Origin: Arthrobacter humicola
GTDB taxonomy: Bacteria; Actinomycetota; Actinomycetes; Actinomycetales; Micrococcaceae
Length of the DNA: 64,000 nt
NCBI RefSeq assembly: GCF_022803015.1
Contig: NZ_JAFKON010000008.1
Location: 186,001 to 250,000 of the forward strand
Reading direction: 5' to 3'
Below, one piece after another: positions 17,518 to 26,053 of the stretch; position 1 is the stretch's first letter; each line of letters starts with the position of its first letter. Both the position numbers and the translations under genes were made by a program. Below the pieces are notes generated by a model that worked only from the letters and a program-made list of their open reading frames with translations, was not told the DNA's origin and did not search any database.

Positions 17518-19161
17518 ATGGCTCCCACACGCTTATCGCGTCGACGGCTGGGCGCCGTCGTCGCTGGTTGCTCGGCCATTGGCCTCATGCTCAGCGGGTG
17601 CGGCACAACTGCGGGCGGCACCGTCGCCGCCAAATTCACCCTGAGCAATTCGACGCCCAAACCCAACAAGGAAATTGACCAGTTCAGCTGGGCGCTCTAC
17701 GCCGAGCCGTTTTCGCTCGACTACGCCTACGCGTTCGACTACCCGGACAACCAGGTCCTCGCAAACATGTGCGAATCGCTCTTCCGTTGGAACCCCGACC
17801 TGACCTCCGCGCCGGGGCTGGCAACCAAATTTGAGCACCCTGACGACCTGACCTGGGTGTACACCATCCGGCAGGGAGTCCACTTCCACGACGGCAGCCT
17901 CCTGACGGCCGCGGACGTGGTGGCCTCGCTCAAGCGGCATGTCGATGAGAAGGTCGGTTCCTTCTGGGCTTCCTCCTTTGAACGAGTGGCCGACATCCAG
18001 AAGACCGGCGACTACGAGGTCACCATCACCACCAGTGTCCCGGATTACGCCTTGAACTCCGCGCTGGTCGGGGCGCCCGGTGTCGTGGAATCCGCCAAGA
18101 CCCTCGCCAAGGACGGCGCGGACTACGGCAACGCCACCGCAGGCGTTAATTGTACGGGCCCCTTTGAATTTGACCACTGGGACGCCGGGGAGGGCATCAC
18201 GCTCAAGCGCTTCGACGACTACTGGGACCCAAACCTCAGGGCCAAGGCGAAGCAGATGACCTTTAAGATCCTCCCCGACGCCAATGCACGGGTTAACGCC
18301 CTGCAGACCGGCGAGATCGATGGCAGTTGGCAGGTTCCCTCCAACGCACTGGACATCCTCAAAGCCAACACAGACGCCGGAAACGTCTACTTTGGCAACG
18401 ACACTTCGGTGCAAAGCCTGGTCACATCAAATCTCAACGGCGTCTTCGGTGACGTCAGGGTCCGCAAGGCCCTCATGATGGCCATCAACCGTGAGGCGCT
18501 CCTTCAGGCGGCAGAGCAGGGCTACGGCAAGACGACCGATGCGCTGACCACCAGGAACGTGTGGGTGGGTGCCCAGCCTTCCACGGTCAATTCGGCCTTC
18601 GAATCGCCCGACAAACAGGACTACAACCTTGACGAGGCCAGGCGCCTCATCAAGGAAGCCGGCGCTACAGGCAAGAAATTCGTCTACGCGACGGCGTCCC
18701 TCACCGCGGCCTTCGACATCACCTCGCGTGCCGTTGCTTCCGCTGCCCGGGAAATCGGCCTGGCACCGGAGATTCAGACCATGTCCAATGACAAGTACAC
18801 GACGCTGTTCTCCGACCCCGAGGCCCGCAAGGGTGTCGATCTCTTCGAGACGTCCTGGTACCTCTCCAGCGCCGAACCCCTTGAAATGTACTCCGTGCTC
18901 CGTACCGGCGATTTCAGCAATTACGGTGGCTGGTCCAACGCCGAGTACGACCAACTCATCAACAGCGCGGTCGGCACCGAAGACGACGCCGAGCGAAACC
19001 GGCTCACGGCCCAGGCGGCGAAAATCGCCAGCCAGGACGTGGTCTGGTCCCCGCTCTATGAGACCGTCACCGCACTGTGGCTCGGCAAGCGCATCACAGG
19101 CGTGACGCCGTCGATCAACTACATGTACTACCCCTGGGCAGCAACGATTGGAGGCCGGTAG
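17518..19161 (+). CDS. Peptide-type ABC transporter substrate-binding lipoprotein
   Basis: This 547-residue SBP family 5 (DppA/OppA-like) protein binds an oligopeptide, amine conjugate or similar solute outside the membrane. The signal peptide begins MAPTRLSRRRLG and ends with lipobox LSGC, Cys28. Twin-arginine-like RRR is present, but the lipobox dominates. The family segment TYTIRQGVHFHDGS-like appears as VYTIRQGVHFHDGSLLTAADV. The start at 17518 is chosen for GAGGAAGGA five bases upstream. An ATG at 17497 is also in frame. It lies 37 bp after the amidohydrolase and is followed at once by the permease. Confidence 0.9.
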   Translation: MAPTRLSRRRLGAVVAGCSAIGLMLSGCGTTAGGTVAAKFTLSNSTPKPNKEIDQFSWALYAEPFSLDYAYAFDYPDNQVLANMCESLFRWNPDLTSAPGLATKFEHPDDLTWVYTIRQGVHFHDGSLLTAADVVASLKRHVDEKVGSFWASSFERVADIQKTGDYEVTITTSVPDYALNSALVGAPGVVESAKTLAKDGADYGNATAGVNCTGPFEFDHWDAGEGITLKRFDDYWDPNLRAKAKQMTFKILPDANARVNALQTGEIDGSWQVPSNALDILKANTDAGNVYFGNDTSVQSLVTSNLNGVFGDVRVRKALMMAINREALLQAAEQGYGKTTDALTTRNVWVGAQPSTVNSAFESPDKQDYNLDEARRLIKEAGATGKKFVYATASLTAAFDITSRAVASAAREIGLAPEIQTMSNDKYTTLFSDPEARKGVDLFETSWYLSSAEPLEMYSVLRTGDFSNYGGWSNAEYDQLINSAVGTEDDAERNRLTAQAAKIASQDVVWSPLYETVTALWLGKRITGVTPSINYMYYPWAATIGGR

Positions 19162-19163
19162 CC

Positions 19164-20183
19164 GTGGCTGTGACCCAACTGGCAGCACCACCCGCCCCAC
19201 CGACCCCCGCAACGAAGAAAAGCCCGACGGCGGCACCATTAGCCCTGGTGCTCCGCAGGGTAGGAACGCTGCTGATCACCCTGTTCTTCGCCTCACTGAT
19301 CGTGTTCTTCTCACGCTTTGTCCTGCCGGGCGACCCGGCGCGCTTCCTCCTGCGCGGCCGGAGCCCCAAACCGGAGGCCCTCGCGGAGATCACCAAGCAG
19401 TTCGGCCTGGACAAGCCTCCGATCGAGCAGTATTTCACGTGGATCGGAGGCATCCTCCACGGTGACTGGGGCCGCTCGCTGACCTACCGCCAGAGCGTGA
19501 GCGATGTGCTGCTCAACCGCCTGCCCGTGACGCTGGAACTCGTGGCCCTGGCCGCCGTCTTCATCACAGGCCTGGGCCTCATTGCCGGCATGCTCGCAAG
19601 CTTGAACAAGGGCGGCTGGGACCGCTTCATCCTCATCACGGTCACGGCAGCCGGTGCCATACCCCCGTTCGTTGCGGCGATTGTCCTGACCGCCCTCTTC
19701 GCGGTCCAGTTGGGGTGGTTTCCTTCCTTCGGCAGCGGTGATGAAGGGCCGAGCCGGCTTTGGCACCTGACACTCCCTGCCCTGGCGCTGGGCGTGACCT
19801 TCATTGCCTTCATGGCCCGGGTGACGCGTTCCTCAATGAACGAACAACTCACCCGCGAACACGTGGAGGTGGCCACCAGCCGCGGCCTCACACGCAGTTC
19901 CGTGGTGTTCCGGCACGTGCTCCGCAACGCCCTGGGCCCCATCCTGACAGTGAGCGGTGTACTGATCGCCGGCCTTCTGGTCTCCAGTGCCATCGTGGAA
20001 CAGACATTCGGCCTGACCGGGATCGGCCAGCTTCTGGTCCAGTCGATCGACCGGCTCGACTTCGCGGTGGTTCAGGCGATCGTCATGATCATTGTCACGG
20101 CATTCGTCCTGGCCAACACGGTAGTCGATCTCATCCAACCCCTCATTGACCCGCGGATCGCCGCAGGAACGGAGTCCCGATGA
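19164..20183 (+). CDS. Peptide-type ABC transporter permease (DppB-like)
   Basis: This 339-residue protein has a membrane anchor at about residue 35 and the BPD_transp_1 domain. The family's N-terminal region and the EAA loop HVEVATSRGLTRSSVVFRHVL-like segment (near residue 235) are visible. The start is a GTG at 19164, nine bases after GGAGG. The first 25 residues are Pro/Ala/Thr-rich. It follows the binding protein by two bases and overlaps the next permease by four (ATGA). It forms the channel with the DppC-like subunit. Confidence 0.9.
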   Translation: MAVTQLAAPPAPPTPATKKSPTAAPLALVLRRVGTLLITLFFASLIVFFSRFVLPGDPARFLLRGRSPKPEALAEITKQFGLDKPPIEQYFTWIGGILHGDWGRSLTYRQSVSDVLLNRLPVTLELVALAAVFITGLGLIAGMLASLNKGGWDRFILITVTAAGAIPPFVAAIVLTALFAVQLGWFPSFGSGDEGPSRLWHLTLPALALGVTFIAFMARVTRSSMNEQLTREHVEVATSRGLTRSSVVFRHVLRNALGPILTVSGVLIAGLLVSSAIVEQTFGLTGIGQLLVQSIDRLDFAVVQAIVMIIVTAFVLANTVVDLIQPLIDPRIAAGTESR

Positions 20184-21037
20184 CTCTCACAGGAACGCTT
20201 CCCCTCCTGAGGACCCACCGCTACGGAAGCCTCCTGTCGGTCACGGGTTGGGTGGCAGTGACGGTAACGCTCGTCGTTGTGCTTCTCTCCCTGCTCGCCC
20301 CGGTCCTGGCCCCGTACGATCCGGACTTCGTCGATCTTTCCAGCGTGCTGGGCGGGCCAAGCAGCGCCCACTTGCTCGGCACCGATGCCCTGGGCCGCGA
20401 CATGCTCAGCCGCCTCATGTTCGGGGGGCGTACCTCGCTCGTCGGCCCGTTGATTGTGGTGGCAGCGTCCACGGTCCTGGGCCTGCTCTTGGGCCTGGCA
20501 GCCGGATGGACGGACGGCTGGATCAGCAGGATCCTGACCCGCGTCTTCGACCTGCTCTTCGCCTTCCCCGCACTGCTGCTCGCCATGCTGGCCATTGCCA
20601 TCTTCGGCAAGGGCCTCATAGCGCCGATCCTGGCCATGACCATCAGCTACATCCCGTACGTGGCGCGTTTGACGCAGCAGTTGGTGGTCGCCGAACGGAG
20701 CCGGCCATATGTCCAGGCCTACCGGGTGCTGGGATTCCGGACTCCCTGGGTGGTGCTGGGACGGGTGATGCCAAACCTGGTGCCCACCGTTGGCGCCCAG
20801 TCCACGCTCAACTTCGGCTATGTGCTCGCCGACCTCGCGGCACTGTCCTTTATTGGCCTCGGCATCCAGCCGCCAACCTCCGACTGGGGAGCCATGATCG
20901 AGGAGGCCCGGGGCGCACTGCTCGGCGGCCACGTGCTGCCGGCCTTTCTGCCCGCGCTCGTCGTCGTTCTTATTGTCGTATCCATCAACGTCATCGGTGA
21001 GGAACTCTCCGACCGGATTGGAGGCAAGCTTTCATGA
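20180..21037 (+). CDS. Peptide-type ABC transporter permease (DppC-like)
   Basis: This 285-residue inner-membrane permease has the DppC-type entry segment LLGTDALGRDMLSRLMFGGR near residue 60 and the EAA-loop segment YVQAYRVLGFRTPWVVLGRVMPN. It overlaps the upstream permease stop and the downstream ATPase start by four bases each. The tight coupling indicates one transporter expressed in fixed ratios. Confidence 0.92.
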   Translation: MTLTGTLPLLRTHRYGSLLSVTGWVAVTVTLVVVLLSLLAPVLAPYDPDFVDLSSVLGGPSSAHLLGTDALGRDMLSRLMFGGRTSLVGPLIVVAASTVLGLLLGLAAGWTDGWISRILTRVFDLLFAFPALLLAMLAIAIFGKGLIAPILAMTISYIPYVARLTQQLVVAERSRPYVQAYRVLGFRTPWVVLGRVMPNLVPTVGAQSTLNFGYVLADLAALSFIGLGIQPPTSDWGAMIEEARGALLGGHVLPAFLPALVVVLIVVSINVIGEELSDRIGGKLS

Positions 21038-22638
21038 GCAAGCTCCTTGAAATTGACCAGTTCACGCTGCACTTCCCCGGCCGCGGGGCGCTCCTGAACG
21101 AGGTCTCACTGCACGTCGACGATGGCGAGGCCGTCGCCCTGGTGGGCGAATCTGGTTCCGGGAAATCGCTCACCACCCGGGCCGCTCTGGGGCTCTTTCC
21201 GGAAACCTCCAGGCTTTCCGGGTCTGTGAAGGTACAGGGCCTGGACACGACGAGTGCCCCGGCGGCCAAGTTGCTGCAACTGCGCCGCAACCGCGCCTCC
21301 ATGATCTTCCAGGACCCGCGCGCCGGCATCAACCCGGTACGCACGGTGGGGGATTTCCTCACCGAGACGCTGGTGAGATGGCGCGGCCTGAGCCGGGAAG
21401 AATCGGTCGAGCGGGCCATCACGCAGCTGGAACAGGTGGGCCTGCGGCGGACCAAAGAGATGATGCGGCAGTATCCGCACCAGCTGTCCGGGGGCATGCT
21501 CCAGCGTGTCATGATTGCGGCCGCGCTGCTCGATTCGCCCGAACTGCTCTTGTGCGACGAGCCGACCACAGCCCTGGACGTCACCACTCAGGCCGGGATT
21601 CTCGAATTGCTGCGCGAACAGCAACAGGCGCGGGCCATGGGCATGCTGTTCATCACGCACGACCTGAACCTCGCCGCCTCCCTGTGCGACCGCGTCTACG
21701 TTTTGCGCAAGGGCGAAGTTGTGGAGCATGGCGCGGCATGCGACGTGTTCTTGAGCCCGCAGGCGGACTACACCCGCCAGCTGGTCGGCGCCACGCCGCG
21801 CATCGAGCTCGACAAGGTCCCGACAGCGCCCGCGGCCGACGGCACCATGCCGCTGCTCTCGGTCAAGGGCCTGGGCCGGCGCTATGAGTTGCCGGGCGGG
21901 GAAATGCTGACCGCCCTGAACGACGCCACGTTCACCCTTGCCCCTGGCGGCTCCCTGGGCGTTGTGGGCGAGTCAGGTTCGGGCAAGTCCACGTTGGCGC
22001 GAATGATTGTCGCGCTCGAGACGGCCGATGAGGGCGAACTCGCGATCAACGGCCGGGTCCGGGCGCCACGTCCGCTCCGGGCCCGTGAGCGCAAGCTCCT
22101 GGCCAAAGACGTTCAGATTGTCTTCCAGGATCCCTACCTTTCCCTGGATCCGAGGATTGCCGTGGGTAAGGCGGTGGCGGATGTTTTCCGGCTCCACCAG
22201 GGACAGGGGCGGGCAGACGCCGTGCAGAGCGCCCGGGAGCTTCTCGAACGCGTGGGCATCGGCCCGGAGCGTTTCGAATCCAAACCGCGGGCACTTTCGG
22301 GCGGGCAGCGGCAGCGCGTGGCGATTGCCAAGGCCCTCGCCGCGCGGCCCAAGCTGCTGGTCCTGGACGAGGCCACCAGTGCCCTGGACGTCTCGGTCCA
22401 GGCGCAAGTGCTGGAGCTCGTGGAGGAAGTGCGGGAGCAGCTGGGCCTGACCATTCTCTTCGTGACCCACGATCTCGCGGTGGTTTCCAGGCTGTGCGCG
22501 GAGCTTCTTGTGCTGCAGCAAGGCCAGATCGTGGAGCAAGGGCCCACGGCGAAGATCTTGTCTGCTCCCACCAGCGACTACACCCGCACGCTCCTCGACT
22601 CACGGCCGAGGGCCCTCTGGGAAGAGCAGCCCGCTTAG
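21034..22638 (+). CDS. Fused two-domain ABC ATPase of the peptide-type importer (DppDF-like)
   Basis: This 534-residue protein contains two complete ABC modules. Domain 1 has Walker A GESGSGKSL, signature LSGGMLQRV and Walker B LLLCDEPTTALD. Domain 2 has GESGSGKST, LSGGQRQRV and LLVLDEATSALD. Both signatures look catalytically intact. In many bacteria these are two separate proteins (DppD and DppF); the fusion is common in actinobacteria. It completes the import system with the binding protein and two permeases. There is a 106 bp gap to the FAD oxidase gene. Confidence 0.92.
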   Translation: MSKLLEIDQFTLHFPGRGALLNEVSLHVDDGEAVALVGESGSGKSLTTRAALGLFPETSRLSGSVKVQGLDTTSAPAAKLLQLRRNRASMIFQDPRAGINPVRTVGDFLTETLVRWRGLSREESVERAITQLEQVGLRRTKEMMRQYPHQLSGGMLQRVMIAAALLDSPELLLCDEPTTALDVTTQAGILELLREQQQARAMGMLFITHDLNLAASLCDRVYVLRKGEVVEHGAACDVFLSPQADYTRQLVGATPRIELDKVPTAPAADGTMPLLSVKGLGRRYELPGGEMLTALNDATFTLAPGGSLGVVGESGSGKSTLARMIVALETADEGELAINGRVRAPRPLRARERKLLAKDVQIVFQDPYLSLDPRIAVGKAVADVFRLHQGQGRADAVQSARELLERVGIGPERFESKPRALSGGQRQRVAIAKALAARPKLLVLDEATSALDVSVQAQVLELVEEVREQLGLTILFVTHDLAVVSRLCAELLVLQQGQIVEQGPTAKILSAPTSDYTRTLLDSRPRALWEEQPA

Positions 22639-22697
22639 TTCGACATCTATGCCGGCGCCTGTACAACCAACGTGTGCCACCAACCCAGGTGCCTCGG

Positions 22698-22730
22698 GCA
22701 CTCGCAAAGTGCTCACAAAGCACTCACAAA
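22698..22730 (+). repeat. Three tandem 11-base repeats before the FAD oxidase gene
   Basis: GCACTCGCAAA (22698-22708), GTGCTCACAAA (22709-22719) and GCACTCACAAA (22720-22730) stand head to tail. Their GCACT/AGTGC cores can pair in two mutually exclusive hairpins. The array ends just before the ribosome site AGGAGAG of the gene starting at 22745. It may be an operator with one-helical-turn spacing or an RNA switch-like element; neither is shown. Confidence 0.6.
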
Positions 22731-22744
22731 TAGGAGAGATTCCA

Positions 22745-24160
22745 GTGCATACGACCGTTTTTGAGCGGAGCTTCCCGGGCTCGGCAATTGTTGAGCAGGC
22801 TTTGGCAGACACCGTGCACCGACCATTCTGGATCGACGATCTGGGCGATGACGTGGTTCGGTACCCCCAGCTTGAGAGTGAGCTTCAAGCCGATCTCGTT
22901 GTAGTGGGCGCGGGCTACACAGGCCTGTGGACGGCCCTGCGGGCCAAAGAAAGCAATCCGGAACTTGACGTAATTGTCGTCGAGGCGCAACGCGTCGGCT
23001 GGGCCGCGTCCGGCCGCAATGGCGGGTTCTGCGTTGCGAGCCTGACGCATGGCTATGAGAACGGCAAGAACCGCTGGCCCAAGGAACTGGACCAGTTGGA
23101 GCGCCTGGGCATGGAAAACCTGGACGGGATCCAGGAGACCGTTGAGCGTTATCAGATCGATTGCGACTTCGAGCGCACGGGCGAGTTCAACGTGGCCGTG
23201 GAACCGCACCATGTTGAATGGCTTAAGAGCGACGGCGGGGGTGGGGTTTTCCTTGACACGGATGCGATGCGCGCGTCGGTGAATTCGCCAACCTATCTCG
23301 CCGGCCGTTGGCACAAGGACGGGGCCGCCATGATCCATCCCGCCAAACTTGCCGCGGGACTGGCGCGGGCGGCGACGGAGCTCGGCGTGCAAATCTTCGA
23401 AGAGTCCCGCGTCAGCGGGCTGGAGGAGTTGCCTGACGGCGTCCGCGTGCACACGGGATCCGGCGGCGTTCGGGCCAAGCAGGTAGCCCTGGCCACCAAT
23501 GTCTTCCCCTCCCTCCTGAAACGGAACAGCTTCATGACCGTGCCGGTCTACGACTACGCGCTCATGACCGAGCCGCTCACGGACGAACAGCTCGCCGCCA
23601 TTGGCTGGAAGGAACGCCAAGGCATCGGCGACATGGCCAATCAATTCCACTACTACCGCTTGAGCAAGGACAACCGCATTCTTTTCGGCGGCTACGACGC
23701 CATCTATTACGCGGGGCGCCAGGTGAAGGAGGCGTACGAGGACCGGGAGGAGACGTTCAGGAAGCTGGCCAGCCACTTCTTCACGACGTTTCCGCAGCTT
23801 GAGGGATTGAAGTTCAGCCACAAGTGGGGAGGCGCCATCGACTCCAGCACCCAGTTCTGCACCTTTTTCGGTACGGCCCGAAAGGGACGGGTGGCCTATG
23901 CCGCAGGCTTCACGGGCCTGGGTGTCGCATCCACCCGCTTTGCCGCCGATGTCATGCTGGACCTGCTGGGCGGGCAGGAAACCGAGCGGACGCGCCTTGA
24001 GATGGTGCGCAAACGCCCGCTCCCGTTCCCGCCCGAGCCCTTCGCTTCGATTGGGATCAACCTGACCCGCTGGTCGATGGACCGGGCCGATCACAATGCG
24101 GGCAAGCGGAACCTTATCCTCAAGACGCTCGACGCCGTGGGGCTGGGTTTCGACTCCTAG
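22745..24160 (+). CDS. FAD-dependent amine oxidoreductase (PuuB/DAO-like)
   Basis: This 471-residue protein has the N-terminal dinucleotide motif VVGAGYTGLWTA (about residue 55) and ASGRNGGFC, typical of the DAO family that includes gamma-glutamylputrescine oxidase. The C-terminal FAD segment is GFTGLGVASTRFAADV. It probably oxidises an amine to an imine/aldehyde with release of ammonia or a smaller amine. The start is a GTG at 22745 with AGGAGAG spaced six bases upstream. Much longer in-frame readings have no support. It follows the importer genes and precedes the cupin, and pairs logically with the aldehyde dehydrogenase at 13376. Confidence 0.88.
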   Translation: MHTTVFERSFPGSAIVEQALADTVHRPFWIDDLGDDVVRYPQLESELQADLVVVGAGYTGLWTALRAKESNPELDVIVVEAQRVGWAASGRNGGFCVASLTHGYENGKNRWPKELDQLERLGMENLDGIQETVERYQIDCDFERTGEFNVAVEPHHVEWLKSDGGGGVFLDTDAMRASVNSPTYLAGRWHKDGAAMIHPAKLAAGLARAATELGVQIFEESRVSGLEELPDGVRVHTGSGGVRAKQVALATNVFPSLLKRNSFMTVPVYDYALMTEPLTDEQLAAIGWKERQGIGDMANQFHYYRLSKDNRILFGGYDAIYYAGRQVKEAYEDREETFRKLASHFFTTFPQLEGLKFSHKWGGAIDSSTQFCTFFGTARKGRVAYAAGFTGLGVASTRFAADVMLDLLGGQETERTRLEMVRKRPLPFPPEPFASIGINLTRWSMDRADHNAGKRNLILKTLDAVGLGFDS

Positions 24161-24195
24161 ACACCCCCATTGACCCCACCAGAGGAGACCCAGCA

Positions 24196-24543
24196 ATGAC
24201 GGACTCAGCGGCCGAGCACACAGCGGCACTCGGTCTTGACCTGAAACACGAGCCGCTTTCCGCCGACAAGGTTGTTCTGGGCAATCCCAGCACAGCGGTT
24301 CGCGAGCTTGAGGACCTGGCGGGATGCGGCGTCGGCATATGGGAAATGACCCCGGGCACTGCCACTGATACCGAGGCCGAGGAGGTCTTTGTCGTCCTGA
24401 GCGGGAAGGCCCGCCTCGTGTTCCTCGACGACGGAAGCACCTTGGACGTCGCAACTGGCGACATCGTACGGCTGCGCCAAGGTCAACGGACGTCGTGGAC
24501 CGTCACCGAGACGCTTCGCAAGATCTATTTCGCGGGCCAATAG
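24196..24543 (+). CDS. Small cupin-domain protein
   Basis: This 115-residue single cupin of the cupin_3 (DUF861/EutQ-like) type shows GIWEMTPGTATDTEAEEVFVVLSGKARLVF and GDIVRLRQGQRTSW, the two cupin motifs. The first motif lacks the usual pair of histidines, so a catalytic metal site is doubtful. AGAGGAG lies upstream of the ATG. It is the last gene of the amine operon, 35 bp after the FAD oxidase. Cupins of this kind often accompany PuuB-like oxidases. Its exact job is unknown. Confidence 0.85.
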   Translation: MTDSAAEHTAALGLDLKHEPLSADKVVLGNPSTAVRELEDLAGCGVGIWEMTPGTATDTEAEEVFVVLSGKARLVFLDDGSTLDVATGDIVRLRQGQRTSWTVTETLRKIYFAGQ

Positions 24544-24649
24544 CCCCGCCCCGGAAACGTCACATTCCGCGGGTGCGGCAGGGGCCCGTGATAGCAATGG
24601 GACTGATGAAAGCATATTTCTGCCCGGCCGCCGGGCAACGGCCCACCCC

Positions 24650-25834
24650 ATGAGCGGCGTGGCCCGGGCGCCGCGCGGCTGGCTCCTCATGCTCGCGATC
24701 GGGCTGATCGCGCTGAACATGCGCGGCCCGTTGGTGGCGGTTGCCCCGGTGATCGCCCAACTGGAGGACGATCTCGGGTTTACCCCGGTGGAATTGGGAT
24801 TCCTGACCGGCATTCCGGTGCTGTGCTTTGCCCTCGCCGCGCCCCTGGCCTCGCTGGCCGGACGCAAGCTGGGGCCCGAGTTCGCCATCACCCTGACCCT
24901 GCTCGGCGTGCTCTTCGGCGTCGTGGTCCGCTCGGCCGGCGGTGGTGCCCTGGTCATGCTGGGCACGGTGATCCTCGGCGTCGCCATCACGATCGGCAAC
25001 ATCGTGGTCCCGCTGATCATCCGCCGTGACTTCACCCCCGCCCGGCAAGGCGCGGCAATGGGCACCTACACCGCGGCACTGAACATCGGCTCGTTCCTGA
25101 CCTCCATGGTGTCGGCGCCGCTGGCTGACCTGCTGGGCTGGCGGCCCGCGATTGCCGCCAGTGGCCTGTTCGCGGTGGCGGCTGCCGCCGTGTGGGTGAT
25201 TGCGGTTGGCCGGCGGGCATTCATACCTGCTGCCATCCCCGCGGCGGACCCGCGGCGGCCCGGCAAGCTCACCTCGCGGTGGATCACGGCAGCGCTGACC
25301 TTCGGGTTCGCCGGGCAGGCGTTCTCGTACTACGGAGTGACCGCCTGGCTGCCAAGCCTGCTCTCTGACGAACTCGGCATGTCGCCGGCAGCCGCCGGGG
25401 CGGGGTCCTCGCTCTTCCAGATCCTGGCCATTGTGGGCGGACTGGGCGTGCCGCTGGCGGCCCGGTTCGCCAGTACGACGGCGGTGGGCCTCGCCCTTGG
25501 GCTGCTGTGGCTCACCGTACCCGTGGGCCTGCTGCTCGCACCGGAGCTGTGGTGGCTGTGGTGTTCCTTCGGCGGTGTGGCCCAGGGCGGCGGCATCACG
25601 CTGATCTTCCTGGCCATAATCCGGCTGGCGCGGGACCAGGCCTCGGCGGCCCGGATGTCCGCCGTCGTCCAGGGGACGGGATACTCCTTCGGGGCAGTGG
25701 CGCCGACCCTGCTGGGCTACGTCCACGGGACCACCGGCGCCTGGACCGGCCCGCTGCTGATGATCCTGTGCTCGGTGGCCGCGTTCATCCTGGGCACCTC
25801 CCTGTCACTGCGGCGGGTGCCGAAGCCCCACTGA
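24650..25834 (+). CDS. MFS transporter, CynX/NimT family
   Basis: This 394-residue membrane protein has about 12 predicted membrane segments. The N-terminus carries LIALNMRGPLVAVAPVI, the hallmark of the cyanate/2-nitroimidazole transporter branch (CynX/NimT) of the major facilitator superfamily. A Pro-rich cytoplasmic loop (PAAIPAADPRRPGK) separates the halves. Substrates of most members are unknown, so cyanate transport should not be assumed; no cyanase lies nearby. It appears monocistronic, 106 bp after the cupin gene and convergent with aceB. Confidence 0.85.
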   Translation: MSGVARAPRGWLLMLAIGLIALNMRGPLVAVAPVIAQLEDDLGFTPVELGFLTGIPVLCFALAAPLASLAGRKLGPEFAITLTLLGVLFGVVVRSAGGGALVMLGTVILGVAITIGNIVVPLIIRRDFTPARQGAAMGTYTAALNIGSFLTSMVSAPLADLLGWRPAIAASGLFAVAAAAVWVIAVGRRAFIPAAIPAADPRRPGKLTSRWITAALTFGFAGQAFSYYGVTAWLPSLLSDELGMSPAAAGAGSSLFQILAIVGGLGVPLAARFASTTAVGLALGLLWLTVPVGLLLAPELWWLWCSFGGVAQGGGITLIFLAIIRLARDQASAARMSAVVQGTGYSFGAVAPTLLGYVHGTTGAWTGPLLMILCSVAAFILGTSLSLRRVPKPH

Positions 25835-25868
25835 TTCGCTGTCGCGCGCCGGGGTGATTTCAGTCGAG

Positions 25869-25917
25869 ACGACAGGTAAGGCCCATGTTCGCGGGGAACA
25901 TGGGCCTTACCTGTCGT
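25869..25917. terminator. Perfect 22-base inverted repeat between convergent genes
   Basis: Arms at 25869-25890 and 25896-25917 are exactly complementary, with a 5-base loop (GCGGG). It includes ACATGGGCCTTACC on the right arm. It lies between the convergent MFS gene (stop 25834) and aceB (stop 26054). It is a plausible bidirectional terminator although neither strand has a T-tract after the stem. A mobile palindrome is the alternative. Confidence 0.6.
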
Positions 25918-26053
25918 ACCGACGCCGTTGTCGAGTACGGGGGGATTTTCCGTTGCTGGACTGCCACCCGGATTTCGGGGTGCCTGTTGCGAAGGGCCTG
26001 GCAGCCCAGCCAACGGAAATCTGTGCGGACCCGGTTGCCCGGGACGCGGAGTC

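Noticed and set aside
24650-25834. Cyanate transporter as a specific call
   Set aside because: The protein is in the CynX/NimT family, but there is no cyanase or carbonic anhydrase gene nearby and family substrates vary.
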